This document shows positions 21,455-31,739 of a DNA stretch of 64,000 bases, piece after piece. The notes beneath the pieces are model-generated. The model had not been told where the DNA came from. It saw nothing but the letters and a program-made list of their open reading frames with translations, and ran no database searches. Position numbers and translations under genes: made by a program. This DNA comes from Enchytraeus crypticus (Eukaryota; Annelida; Clitellata; Enchytraeida; Enchytraeidae). Position 1 is the stretch's first letter. The number at the start of each line of letters is the position of its first letter. The stretch covers positions 134,501-198,500 of the forward strand of contig CAJHZI010000449.1 in the NCBI GenBank assembly GCA_905160935.1. The letters run 5' to 3'.

Positions 21455-21705
21455 TTTTACCCCGGTGCAAAGAACCTGGGGTTTGATAAAAACGATACGT
21501 GCTGAATCGCCGCCCGGCTACGCGAGGTCATCTAGCTGCTTAAAAGAATTGCTGAAGCAGACTGCATTAAATCTTTGCAAAGTCATGGAAAGCCCTTGCC
21601 AAAGAAAAGATGTCTCTCGCTTATCGCCGGTTTATTATTATTATTACTATTATTATTTAAAATGCCCTGGGCTGTAAAGGGCCTTGGGCTAAAAAAATAA
21701 GATAA
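21455..21705 (-). mobile_element. repeat F, copy 1 (possible LINE C-terminus)
   Basis: Homologous to 21765-21915. Both carry CTGAAGCAGAC(A/T)GCATT(A/G)AATC and AAAGAAAAGATGTCTCTCGC/ACAGAAAAGATTTTTCGCGC. The GCCCTGGGCTGTAAAGGGCC block at 21664 recurs inverted at 31631-31665. On the minus strand the second copy reads GRRTSAITGDKREKSFLWQR and LSIALQRFNAVC, reminiscent of the end of some reverse-transcriptase polyproteins; copy 1 has lost that frame. Confidence 0.5.
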
Positions 21706-21764
21706 AAGAGACTTTATTTAATTAAAAGTTTTTTAAAAAGCGATTAAAATAATTCCTCTGCACT

Positions 21765-21911
21765 CTGGGAAGCCGCTTTAGCCAAAGTGCCACTGAAGCA
21801 GACAGCATTGAATCGCTGGAGAGCAATAGACAGTCGCTGCCACAGAAAAGATTTTTCGCGCTTATCACCAGTAATGGCGCTGGTCCTCCTGCCTATTTCG
21901 TCAAGAAAGTC

Positions 21912-21915
<4 letters not shown>
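21765..21915 (-). mobile_element. repeat F, copy 2 (possible LINE C-terminus)
   Basis: Minus-strand frame with DEIGRRTSAITGDKREKS, then FLWQRLSIALQRFNAVC and a poorly conserved end. It is bounded on its 5' side by an (ATA)n run. The assignment to a retroelement is by resemblance only. Confidence 0.5.
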
Positions 21916-21966
<51 letters not shown>

Positions 21967-22018
21967 ATGATGATGATAATAATAATATCATTATTATTAT
22001 TATTATCAAGATTAAAAA
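21913..22018. repeat. (ATT)n microsatellite
   Basis: About 17 ATT units, then ATGATGATA and further ATT units. Confidence 0.9.
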
Positions 22019-22040
22019 GAAATGTTATAATATAATAATA

Positions 22041-22910
22041 TATCATAATATATCATAATATATCATAGTATATCATAGTATATCATAGTATATCATAGTA
22101 TATCATAGTATATCATAGTATATCATAGTATATCATAGTATATCATAGTATATCATAGTATATCATAGTATATCATAGTATATCATAGTATATCATAGTA
22201 TATCATAGTATATCATAGTATATCATAGTATATCATAGTATATCATAGTATATCATAGTATATCATAATATATCATAGTATATCATAGTATATCATAGTA
22301 TATCATAGTATATCATAGTATATCATAGTATATCATAGTATATCATAGTATATCATAGTATATCATAGTATGTCATAGTATATCATAGTATATCATAGTA
22401 TATCATAGTATATCATAATATATCATAGTATATCATAGTATATCATAATATATCATAGTATATCATAGTATATCATAATATATCATAGTATATCATAGTA
22501 TATCATAATATATCATAGTATATCATAGTATATCATAATATATCATAGTATATCATAGTATATCATAATATATCATAGTATATCATAGTATATCATAATA
22601 TATCATAGTATATCATAGTATATCATAATATATCATAGTATATCATAGTATATCATAATATATCATAGTATATCATAGTATATCATAGTATATCATAGTA
22701 TATCATAGTATATCATAGTATATCATAGTATATCATAGTATATCATAGTATATCATAGTATATCATAGTATATCATAGTATATCATAGTATATCATAGTA
22801 TATCATAGTATATCATAGTGTATCATAGTATATCATAGTATGTCATAGTATGTCATAGTATATCATAGTGTATCATAGTATATCATAGTATGTCATAGTA
22901 TGTCATAGTA
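22041..22910 (+). repeat. 10-bp minisatellite TATCATAGTA with higher-order structure
   Basis: Exactly 87 ten-bp units with no indel. Most are TATCATAGTA; the variant TATCATAATA recurs every third unit from 22411 to 22680 (nine 30-bp blocks). At 22811-22860 and 22861-22910 a 50-bp block with GTG-ending and TGTC-starting variants is duplicated. Confidence 0.97.
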
Positions 22911-23287
22911 CTGTGTATCATAGTAGACCCTTCTATCATCTTAATATATTATAGTATATCATTGTATGAAGTCATAGTATATCATAGTATATCATATAAT
23001 ATCATAGTATGAAGTCATAGTATATCATAGCATATCACATTATATCATAGTATGAAGTCATAGTATATCACATTATATCATAGTATGAAGTCATAGTATA
23101 TCACATTATATCATAGTATGATGTCATAGTATATCACATTATATCATAGTATGATGTCATAGTATATCATATTATATCATAGTATGATGTCATAGTATAT
23201 CATTTTATATCACAGTTTTATGTCATAGTATATCATAATATATTATAGTATCATAGTATATCACAGTATGATGTCATAGTATATCGT
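22911..23287 (+). repeat. degenerate 33-bp satellite derived from the 10-bp array
   Basis: GAAGTCATAG / GATGTCATAG words recur about every 33 bp, separated by TATATCACATTATATCATAG. Same sequence vocabulary as the adjoining 10-bp array. Confidence 0.85.
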
Positions 23288-23289
23288 AG

Positions 23290-23740
23290 GACACCTGCAC
23301 TAATTGTCAGTCATTAAAGCGCAATGTCACTAGCAATGTTGCGCCTATATGGGGGCTTTTGTCTCGTTTAGAGATTTCAAAGTATAGCAATACAATTACG
23401 CCCTCATCAGCGTTAATCGATGCTTAGTAGAGAACTCGTATCGACCGTGTAGTCAGTCTATATTAAGAGATAATGTCTATTTGTGTAGATGAATATACAG
23501 TTCAAGTAGAGTGAAATATCGATTGTACAATTACATCGTGTAACTCCATTAAAAGCGAATACAAGATGAGGTATTACAATTGTTATGCATGCAGGTTCGA
23601 TCAATATTGGTCTAGAAAGACGTGACGCTGGGTTTAACTTCCGTTTCGTCACCTCATGGTTATAGTTATGCAGGAAGAATTTTATATCAACGGTTTCGTA
23701 ATTAACAGGCAAGAGTGTTATCAATTAGGTGTTACAATTT
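23290..23740. other. intergenic, nothing recognised
   Basis: No recurring repeat; a minus-strand 88-codon frame at 23458-23724 shows no family resemblance. Confidence 0.4.
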
Positions 23741-23741
23741 A

Positions 23742-24156
23742 AGCCCTGATTATCTAAGCCCTGACCATCTAAGACCTGATAATCTAAGCCCTGATCATCT
23801 AAGCCCTGATCATCTAAGCCCTAATCATCTAAGCCCTAATCATCTAAACCCTGATCACCTAAGCCCTGATCATCTAAGCCCTGATCATCTAAGCCCTGAT
23901 AATCTAAGCCCTGATCATCTAAGCCCTGATCATCTAAGTAATTATAATGTAAGCCCTGATTTTCTAAGCCCTGATCATCTAAACCCTCATAATCTAAGCC
24001 CTGATCATCTAAGCCCTGATCATCTAAGCCCTGATCATCATAGCCCTGATTAACTAAGTTCTGATCATCTAAGCCCTGCTCATATAAGCCCTGATCATCT
24101 AAGCCCTGATCATCTAAGCCCTGATCATCTAAGCCCTGATTATCTAAGCCCTGATT
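23742..24156 (+). repeat. 15-bp minisatellite CTGATCATCTAAGCC
   Basis: About 27 units of CTGATCATCTAAGCC with scattered variants. Because 15 is a multiple of 3 it opens long pseudo-reading frames on both strands; these are not genes. Confidence 0.95.
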
Positions 24157-24164
24157 TAGTCTAG

Positions 24165-24505
24165 TCACTTTACAGTCGTGCTTCTGGTCTAGTATTTCAA
24201 TCATTTTCCTTACAATGTTAACTCTTCTAAATCCACTCGTATATCCAGATGACTAATCCTTACTCCACAGAAATTCGTGATTTCTGAAAGGAAACGAAAT
24301 CCCTCAAATCTCTTGCCCATGATATTGGCAGCTTGATCTTGTTCTTTCTTTTATAAATCATTTGTCTTCACTTACAGCCGGGTTGAAAGTTCTAGATCAG
24401 TGCCACTTTGCCATTCTTTTGCATATAAGTATAAAATACAAACTTAATTACTCTAGAATTATTATTTATCTATTAAATAATTTTATTTGTTCATTTAATA
24501 ATTTT
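24165..24505. other. intergenic, nothing recognised
   Basis: No feature recognised. Confidence 0.4.
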
Positions 24506-24508
24506 ATT

Positions 24509-24562
24509 TCCTGGGCTCGCCGTCACTGATATCGCTTTCGATTGACGCAACTGACGTTAACA
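24509..24562 (+). repeat. SINE A 3' half
   Basis: CCTGGGCTCGCCGTCACTGA, ATCGCTTTCGA, CTGACGTTAAC: the tRNA-like head is missing. Confidence 0.7.
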
Positions 24563-24644
24563 TAAGTTTTACCAGTTTTAATGAAAAAGTTTTCAACCTT
24601 TCATTTCGCTTTCAATTAATTTTGTGCCTACCAATGAGTGAAAT

Positions 24645-24714
24645 GAGTGTGTCCGGTAGTCTTGAAGGAAAACCTTGTGCTTCTGAACCTTGACGTTAAG
24701 CACACTACAACCTA
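24645..24714 (+). repeat. SINE B copy
   Basis: GTGTCCGGTAGTCTTGAAGG, AAACCTTGTGCTTCTGAACC, TTGACGTTAAGCACACTACA. Confidence 0.7.
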
Positions 24715-24719
24715 CCGCA

Positions 24720-24925
24720 AGGACTATAAGGAATTTAATTCATATTCATAATAGCGATTTGAGTATTTTTATATATTCGATAAGCTAAGATAAGCTGCGA
24801 TTTTTAGTTTAAATTTATTTCTTTAGCGGTTAATCCGTAGTTTTTGTTATTATTTCCGTTATTTTTTTCATTTCTTGTTCTGCTCTTACTGTCACGTAGT
24901 TTGGCGAATAAAGATCATATATAAA
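24720..24925. other. intergenic
   Basis: No feature recognised. Confidence 0.4.
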
Positions 24926-24927
24926 GC

Positions 24928-25132
24928 AAAGGTCTATTAAAAGACGTCATAGAAGGTCGAATGGCAGGAAAAAGAGGCGGGGGCAGGCCGAGATTAGGTA
25001 TGTTAAATGATTTAAAGACCCACTCATATGTGAAAATGAAGAGGAAGGCGGAAGACAGAGAAGAGTGGAGGCGTTATATACCATGGACCTGCCAGTAGGC
25101 AGTGCACTAAGAGAGAGAGAGAGAGAGAGATA
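24928..25132 (+). mobile_element. LINE E 3' end
   Basis: GGTCTATTAAAAGACGTCAT through TTAAATGATTTAAAGACCCA and TGGACCTGCCAGTAGGCAG, TGCACTAAG, then nine GA units. Only the last roughly 65 codons and the 3' terminus are present. Confidence 0.85.
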
Positions 25133-25134
25133 AA

Positions 25135-25510
25135 GCAAAATCCTTAGAGTTGTCAATGATCGCCGCCTCAACTAAACGTCTATCACAGACGACCCTCTTA
25201 ACACGATACTGACTTCAAATCAATATCAACGACATTAGAGTTGTTTGTCTACACTCGGGACTTGGTTGTGTCTGAGACAAAAGAGTCAGCAAGGACTTAA
25301 TGTTCCTGTGAAACGACTAATCCTGGCGATCTCAGAATCCATCCGGTGTTTTGAAGCTGGATGTACTGGATTACACGAATTACTCGTAAACTGCTGTGTA
25401 AGCATTGTGGAAGGATGAGAGATTAATTAAGTCTTTAAGTTTTAGCTTACGTGCCGTTTAAATTAACTAACATATATGCGATATTTCATGGTAACTGTTT
25501 TATGGTCTTT
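25135..25510. other. intergenic, nothing recognised
   Basis: No feature recognised. Confidence 0.4.
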
Positions 25511-25516
25511 CTCCCC

Positions 25517-25862
25517 GTGTTGTGCTTGGGTGTGGTTGGAGCGCTGCAGAATAGGGTAATAGCGAACAATCTGTTGCGTGTACATAAGGGGCGACTAAGG
25601 CAGGAGCTGAGGATGGCTAGAGGGGACCCACCTCACCATAAAATATTTTCCCCCAGGGTTAAATGGTAATTAATCCATCTAATTGAGGAAGGCAACGGGA
25701 AACCACCTCAGAAGCCATACTTTTCCCAAGCTTTAAGCTACATAAGGCATGGGTAAGGCATAGACTTTGTGAAGGGATTAACTTGTTGATCTAAGGAGTA
25801 CTCTTATGGAGCGAGAAAGCAGACTTTGAGTATGAATATGTACTTTGGGACTGGGGGCTTAT
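25517..25862 (+). repeat. SINE D, longest copy
   Basis: Used here to define the family: TGTTGTGCTTGGGTGTGG, TACATAAGGGGCGACTAAGG, a spacer, GAGGAAGGCAACGGGAAACC, ACCTCAGAAGCCATAC, CCCAAGCTTTAAGCTACATA, GGGATTAACTTGTTGATCTA, GGAGTACTCTTATGGAGCGA and GAATATGTACTTTGG. The CTGCC hairpin end is replaced by the G-rich tandem repeat that follows. No Pol III boxes are clear, so SINE status rests on size, copy number and shared 3' end with LINE E. Confidence 0.65.
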
Positions 25863-25985
25863 GGGGGGGGACTGGGAGACTAGGACCTGGGGACTAGGGG
25901 CTCAGGGAGGGAGGGGGGCTGGGAGACTAGGATCAGGAGATTAGGGGCTTAGAGAGGGGGGCTGGGAACACTGAGGCAGGAAACA
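25863..25985 (+). repeat. G-rich degenerate tandem repeat
   Basis: Variants of GGGACTGGGAGACTAGGA about every 20-25 bp, including GGACTAGGGGCTCAGGGAGG. It starts at the position where other SINE D copies enter their microsatellite tail. Confidence 0.8.
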
Positions 25986-25989
25986 GGCG

Positions 25990-26225
25990 ACCTGTCGGAA
26001 CTACTCGTCTGTCAATATCAGAAAATTTTAATTTCCGTTTATCGATCAGTAGTCGCGTTGTCCCATTCATTATCAGCAGTCGCCCTACTCCGGGTGCTCC
26101 CCGCAGAGTGAAAAAGCTTTACAACAGACCAGCGACTGTGGCGATTTAATCAACTAATTTAGTTAAAACTTACTTCAGTCTAAGTATCGATTTGTTTATT
26201 TCCATTGGTTTATATGGTTTCTCTA
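25990..26225. other. intergenic
   Basis: No feature recognised. Confidence 0.4.
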
Positions 26226-26227
26226 CT

Positions 26228-26322
26228 TCAGGAAGATGTAGTGTGGTTAGCGTGACAGCTTGGAAGCTCAATGCTTCTCTGCAAGAAGACTCGACACACT
26301 CGAGCTACCGTCATAGAGATTT
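26228..26322 (-). repeat. SINE B, divergent copy
   Basis: Minus strand reads GACGGTAGCTCGAGTGTGTC, GAGTCTTCTTGCAGAGAAGC, then a tail diverged from the usual GACGTTAAAC. Confidence 0.6.
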
Positions 26323-26454
26323 TTGCGGAAATTATTTAACGTTATGTCTGATATTTAAATAGTGAACGATTATTAACGATGTTCAACGACTATGTTAAGC
26401 CACTGTCGAAACCAAATAGACCTTATGCATAATTTCTTTAGTTATTGTATGTAG

Positions 26455-26512
26455 GTAGGTTGTAGTGTGTTTAACGTCAAGGTTCAGAAGCACGAGGCTT
26501 CTGTTCAAGCAC
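26455..26512 (-). repeat. SINE B 3' end
   Basis: GGTTGTAGTGTGTTTAACGT, CAAGGTTCAGAAGCAC, GAGGCTTCTGTTCAAG. Confidence 0.75.
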
Positions 26513-26514
26513 AT

Positions 26515-26875
26515 TATAACTATAATCCAATAAATATAATACAACTGTACCTAAAATCCTAACTTGATTCTTAATCGTATCATTATGATTCTTATGCCGT
26601 ATAACGTACTCAAAAATTCTATATACGAAAGAGCATACGCGTAAAAAAATAAAAATGAAGTCCAATTGTTGCACAAGCTGTAGCCAGCATTAAATTAAAA
26701 TACGAAATGTTCACGTTTTCTGATATTCTAAACTTTTTTTAAAATAAATTTCTTAGGAAATTTTTAAAGAATTTACACATCACAGGACAACTAACATTTT
26801 ATTTAATTGCAGGTTTATTAATGTACGCTTGTTTTATTTTAAGATAAAAACATTTATACTAAGCATGTAAATTAG
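26515..26875. other. intergenic, nothing recognised
   Basis: AT-rich. Confidence 0.4.
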
Positions 26876-26876
26876 T

Positions 26877-26877
<1 letters not shown>

Positions 26878-26935
<58 letters not shown>
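26878..26935. repeat. (CT)n microsatellite
   Basis: About 28 perfect CT units. Confidence 0.95.
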
Positions 26936-26936
<1 letters not shown>

Positions 26937-26939
26937 GTT

Positions 26940-27395
26940 CGCGTGCTTCATTCAATTACACTAATGGATTTTAAAATATCTTTCTGAACCTCTGCTCTAA
27001 ACTCGATGAAGCTAAACTCTTATAACTTGTCAAGACTGATGTGGTTTGTAAAGACAAACATTCTTTCACTTCTTAATTAATAGAAAACTGTCCACACTCT
27101 TTCTTAATCGCTTCTTTATTCTGCCGATCATTGTGACTTAGCGTTTTGTTAATACTCGACTATTTATGCTCAATTCTAAAGAATTAGTTTACACGACGCG
27201 TGTTCAGAAACGTTATACGCTGTCGTGTAACTATGTGACTCTTTTACCTTTTTTTGTTCGATCTTTACCGTCCCCGCTATTGTATGGCAGGGAATTCAAT
27301 GTCGGTAAGTTAACACCACAATTTGACGTCTCGGTCATTTCGACAATATAGCTCGTAATGATTGCTCGTTGACAGTAATCCTTGAAGTTGCCGCT
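26940..27395. other. intergenic, nothing recognised
   Basis: CpG content begins to rise from about 27185; no gene recognised. Confidence 0.4.
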
Positions 27396-27399
27396 AGGT

Positions 27400-27740
27400 G
27401 TCGACTGCAATGTTGGATATAATATATTCAACGACGGAATTAAGAAAAGGGGTTTAACGAGAGTCGAGATTACGCGACAATTGGGGCGGAATTATCGGCG
27501 TCAACAACGTCATCTAGCCATTGAGTCCAAGTCAAAACGTCTGACAGCACAATACGTCCACAGCACGGATCATTTAATGAAGCCCGTTAGGCAACATGAC
27601 CTTCCGCTAAAAGAAGGTGAACAGTATGAATGACGTCACGGCAAGTTGCGTATCTCGGGTTACCAGGCAACGCTCACACGCGCGCACGTGACACGCATGA
27701 GTGTCAGACACGCGTGCCTGCGGGGCTCCACGATCAACTG
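27400..27740. promoter_or_regulatory. CpG-rich candidate promoter/enhancer with CRE, X-box and E-box
   Basis: CpG density is clearly above the surroundings. TGACGTCA at 27631-27638 is a perfect CRE. GTTACCAGGCAAC at 27659-27671 fits the RFX X-box half-site pattern (GTTACC, 1-bp spacer, GGCAAC). CACGTG at 27685-27690 is a canonical E-box. No TATA box or gene start could be assigned, so direction and target are unknown. The open frame at 27382-27633 is not recognisable as a protein. Confidence 0.45.
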
Positions 27741-27754
27741 TGAGATACGAAACC

Positions 27755-27848
27755 GACGTGAAGTTAAAAGCTGGAAAAGCTAATGTTAACGTGAAGTTAA
27801 AAGGTGGTACAGCTAATGTTAACGTGAAGTTAAAAAGCTGGTATAGCC
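27755..27848 (+). repeat. 33-bp tandem repeat, about three copies
   Basis: GACGTGAAGTTAAAAGCTGG / AACGTGAAGTTAAAAGGTGG / AACGTGAAGTTAAAAAGCTG, each with (A/T)AGC(T/C)(A/T)ATGTTA. The unit seems derived from the 3' tail of the adjoining minus-strand SINE A. Confidence 0.85.
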
Positions 27849-27972
27849 TATGTTACCGTCCGTTTCCTCACTCGAAAGCGATGTCATTGACGAGAGAGTC
27901 CAGGATTTGAACCTCGTTCACACTGATCCTCGATCAAGTACCTTAGAGACATCATCACTGGCTCCAGCCGGT
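27848..27972 (-). repeat. SINE A copy (part of a composite repeat)
   Basis: Minus-strand order GGCTGGAGCCAGTGATGATG, ATCGAGGATCAGTGTGAACG, AGGTTCAAATCCTGG, GACATCGCTTTCGAGTGAGG, AAACGGACGGTAACA. Its 5' end joins the tRNA-like unit at 27998 head to head; the same junction recurs at 60361-60440. Confidence 0.85.
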
Positions 27973-27973
27973 G

Positions 27974-28100
27974 AACGCACAGTGGTTGTTAAATGTCTCA
28001 ATAGCTCAGTGGTTAGAGGCGTCAGGTAACGTCATGAAGTTTTAGATAGAAGATCCTGCAGCGAATTGAACTATTGTGGGTTCTATTCTCGGTCGAGAAT
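27974..28100 (+). repeat. tRNA-derived unit with A and B boxes
   Basis: TAGCTCAGTGGTTAGAGGC (28002-28020) is a very good tRNA A box and GGGTTCTATTCTCGG (28078-28092) a degenerate B box. The 58-bp interval and lack of cloverleaf closure argue for a tRNA-derived SINE, not a tRNA gene. The left 75 bp recur inverted at 60361-60431. Confidence 0.7.
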
Positions 28101-28104
28101 CGAA

Positions 28105-28630
28105 TAAAATCCGAGAGTAAAATTTCGGACTTTCACCGGACTGGTTGCACGGAAAATGGACTAATGGACTATATCCATTTGAGGATGCGCACAGTATATA
28201 CAATTTGTGCTTTTGTAGCGTGCGTAACTAAATCAATCAAACTTTCTCAAAAATTCATTTCTGGGTTCTTTCCAATCAAAGTTTCGCTTTTTCAACTTCA
28301 TAATCGTAAGCACCACTCTATGGACAACTAGTTTAAGTAGCATGCATGCTGGAAAACAAATCTAATTATAGTGCGACTTTATATTTAAATTTATATATTA
28401 ATTTCCAGTTTGAATATGTATCATCCACACTCAAAAGTGACTAAGTCAAAAACAGCTTCGTACTAATAAATAAATGTAATATATCACTAATAACTTATTG
28501 TATTATTACTTAAGTAATAACTTAATATCTCTTTCAACTTTCTCTAGCAACTTAAGACTTACATTTTCCCACTGTAGACATAATCAATCTACCTTGACCA
28601 TTTTTGAGCACCGGACTGGCTTTCGTTTAG
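28105..28630. other. intergenic, nothing recognised
   Basis: 28530-28640 may be decayed LINE C coding sequence (its frame contains NLRLTFSHCRHNQS), otherwise nothing. Confidence 0.4.
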
Positions 28631-28639
28631 GACCTTACT

Positions 28640-28757
28640 TCTCCTCAGCACATTTATTTTGCAGATTGGTCTGCGTGAATTGATCTGTAGTGATGTGTGA
28701 TGTTGGGGACGTCCCTGACATCATCCCTGGATGAGGAAACGGACGTTAAACCTTTAT
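28640..28757 (+). mobile_element. LINE C 3' end
   Basis: GCGTGAATTGATCTGTAGTG, GGGGACGTCCCTGACATCAT, GATGAGGAAACGGACGTTAA, ACCTTTATTA; a (CA)n then (TA)n run follows at once. Confidence 0.85.
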
Positions 28758-29692
<935 letters not shown>

Positions 29693-29694
29693 AG

Positions 29695-29885
29695 TGGTAC
29701 AGCCTACAGATCACCTGGCCAGTGTATCGAGTTGTCATTGTAGTGACACATACAGCAGCTGAGTGTATGTTTTGCGCCATCTGCCGCCCTAGCGAGCAAG
29801 TGTCCATTTCTGTCAACTTTATTTACTCTTTGATAAACTCCTTCACGCCCTCGTATTATTTGTTGGCGCATGATTTGCTCACTCT
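29695..29885. other. intergenic
   Basis: No feature recognised. Confidence 0.35.
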
Positions 29886-29926
29886 AATGACGTCGTCAGG
29901 CTAAGAAACGGTCGTTAAATATCGAC
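29886..29926 (+). mobile_element. LINE C tail remnant (tentative)
   Basis: ATGACGTCGTCAGGCTAAGA, AACGGTCGTTAAAT resembles the GAGGAAACGGACGTTAAAC end. Confidence 0.4.
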
Positions 29927-29929
29927 TTA

Positions 29930-30030
29930 AACGTTACATCATAATGTAACAAGTAAGATGCTCATGTTAGTAATGTTACATGTAATATACATATAGGAAA
30001 GTTTGCTGTAATATTTATATACGCAGTTCC
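29930..30030. other. intergenic
   Basis: Several TAATGTTACAT words, otherwise nothing. Confidence 0.35.
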
Positions 30031-30033
30031 AGA

Positions 30034-30124
30034 AGGTAGGTAGGTTGCAGTGTGTTTTACGTCTAGGTTCAGAAGCACAAGGCTTCAAGACGACTCGACA
30101 CACTTGAGCTACCGTCACAAAGAT
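30034..30124 (-). repeat. SINE B copy
   Basis: GGTAGGTTGCAGTGTGTTTT, ACGTCTAGGTTCAGAAGCAC, AAGACGACTCGACACACTTG, AGCTACCGTCACAAAGATT. Confidence 0.8.
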
Positions 30125-30189
30125 TCATGTTCCAGAAAGTTACTTCTGTAACTTTTAGTAAGTTACTTCTGTATAACCCAAACAAGGAT

Positions 30190-30296
30190 ACAGTGTTAGT
30201 AGATAGGTTGTAGTGTGTTTAACGTCAAGGTTCAGAAGCACAAGGCTTCTCTTCAAGACGACTCGACACACTCGAGCTACCGTCACAAAGATTAAG
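30190..30296 (-). repeat. SINE B copy (near consensus)
   Basis: AGGTTGTAGTGTGTTTAACG, TCAAGGTTCAGAAGCACAAG, GCTTCTCTTCAAGACGACTC, GACACACTCGAGCTACCGTC, ACAAAGATT. Lies 156 bp from the previous copy in the same orientation. Confidence 0.85.
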
Positions 30297-30299
30297 GTA

Positions 30300-30489
30300 G
30301 CAGTATGTTACTGTATCTACCAATATGACATCAATATTGATGTCATATCGTGTCATATCATAATTGTTACAATGATAATAATGTAATAATTGTAACAGTG
30401 TTAGTAAATTTCCTTTTCTCTTAAACAAATGCAACTGAAATCAGATAAAGGTGTTTATATGCGAAATATTACGAGTTTAATGTCATTAG
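30300..30489. other. intergenic
   Basis: ACATCAATATTGATGT at 30329 is a palindrome; nothing else. Confidence 0.4.
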
Positions 30490-30720
30490 CCGTCAGACCC
30501 GGCGCTGTTTGTTGAGGGAGGGGCGGGTATTTATTCTCGCGCATGCGCAGTGGATCGATCACGTGACGATTGGACTGACGGCTGGAGAGCGTCAGAACGC
30601 CCCTGTAGGTGTTACACTCTCGCTGACACTTCCTCCCATATCCCCCCTCGCCCCCTCCCCCTCTAAATTTGACTGATATCCGGAGAGTACCGTGTAAGAG
30701 CTTCGAACGAGACATTTAGT
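30490..30720. promoter_or_regulatory. GC-rich TATA-less candidate promoter
   Basis: Within about 60 bp lie a GC box (GGGGCGGG, 30520-30527), a full NRF1 consensus (CGCGCATGCGCA, 30538-30549), a TCACGTGA E-box (30559-30566) and an inverted CCAAT box (ATTGG, 30569-30573). A possible 5' splice site (CGT|GTAAGA) is at 30694. This arrangement is typical of housekeeping promoters, yet no coding exon is recognisable on either side. The target may have a distant first coding exon. Confidence 0.5.
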
Positions 30721-30750
30721 TCTGTGTTCGAATCCAAGCCGTGCTTCAGT
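30692..30750 (+). repeat. tRNA-like B-box remnant
   Basis: TGTTCGAATCCAAGCCG is a near-perfect B box. The A box side is unclear (GTAAGAGCTTCGAACGAGAC). Confidence 0.35.
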
Positions 30751-30754
30751 TCGT

Positions 30755-31570
30755 TCTGACAGCGACCACGTGGCGTGACCTATGACTTGAACTCAATGCT
30801 TTATTTGTATTTTTTAAATGTTCACTAAACATTTTATTTCAGTTCCAAAAGTTCATACGTATTTTACTACATTATTTCTACTGCGCATTAAATATTCATT
30901 GTCTTTAATACGCTCAGTGTTGTCAGGAACGATACCAAGGATGACTTATCTCAGTTTAAGATGTAGAAATTTTAAATGATCCCTTGGCTTCAAACCACGA
31001 ATGACGGTAACGGGAGATCTACGCTTCAAAATTTCTAGGGTACTGATCATTATAGGGGCATCTTCCTCCCTTAGCTCTATGAAGCAAAACGCAATTTAGT
31101 GGGTACCATAGTACGGTACCTCTTAAGTTTGTTTTTCAGGTACCCCCCGGAGAATTTCGTGACGCAAACTGCAGCATCGCTTATACGGCGAAGACGCCCC
31201 TACTGATCAACGAAATGCATTTATTAGTTTCTCGACTTTTTATCTTTTCTCAATCCATATTCTCCGCACATCTCTCCACTTGAGCGCACATAACCTTGAC
31301 AGAGAGTCACACGCCCTCTTCAGTGCAGGGACACAATACAATTACTTCACATCGCATCTCCTGAGTCTTTAATCATCCTCACGACCAAATCTCTGCGTGC
31401 CTCCATTTTATTGAATTATTTATTAGCGTTAGACGCAGGGGTGTGGCGCTAAGATGACAGACTGAAGTAAAAATTAAAAAGCCTCTCATATCTGGTGACA
31501 GTTAGGATTAAAATTTAGAAAATTTATTAAAATTCTTCTTTTTATTTGCAGAATATTGTAAAATTTTCTC
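30755..31570. other. intergenic, nothing recognised
   Basis: No gene; a CATAGTACGGTACCTC word near 31106 only. Confidence 0.4.
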
Positions 31571-31574
31571 TGGC

Positions 31575-31735
31575 CTATGAAAGTTTAAATAATAATAATA
31601 GTAATTATAATTATGATAATTATTTCTTTTTTAGCCCAGGGCCCTATACAGCCCATGGCATTGAAATATAATAATAAAATATAATAATAATAATAATAAT
31701 AATATTGATAATAATAATAATAATAAATAACTAGA
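31575..31735. repeat. (ATA)n microsatellite around a repeat F end
   Basis: AGCCCAGGGCCCTATACAGC, CCATGGCATT at 31633-31662 is the inverted counterpart of 21660-21695; ATA runs surround it. Confidence 0.75.
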
Positions 31736-31739
31736 TAAG

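Noticed and set aside
22041..22910. CRISPR array
   Set aside because: Contiguous 10-bp units without spacers, in animal DNA; a minisatellite.
23715..24204. Long frames on both strands with SPDHL and GLDDQ repeats
   Set aside because: A 15-bp minisatellite automatically keeps several frames open on both strands; no unique flanking coding sequence.
27998..28100. tRNA gene
   Set aside because: A good A box, but the B box is weak and ~58 bp away, no acceptor-stem closure is visible, and its 5' part recurs inverted at 60361, so it is a SINE unit.
30455..30715. 86-residue minus-strand frame with a Gly run
   Set aside because: It overlaps the GC-rich candidate promoter; the Gly run comes from C-rich promoter sequence.
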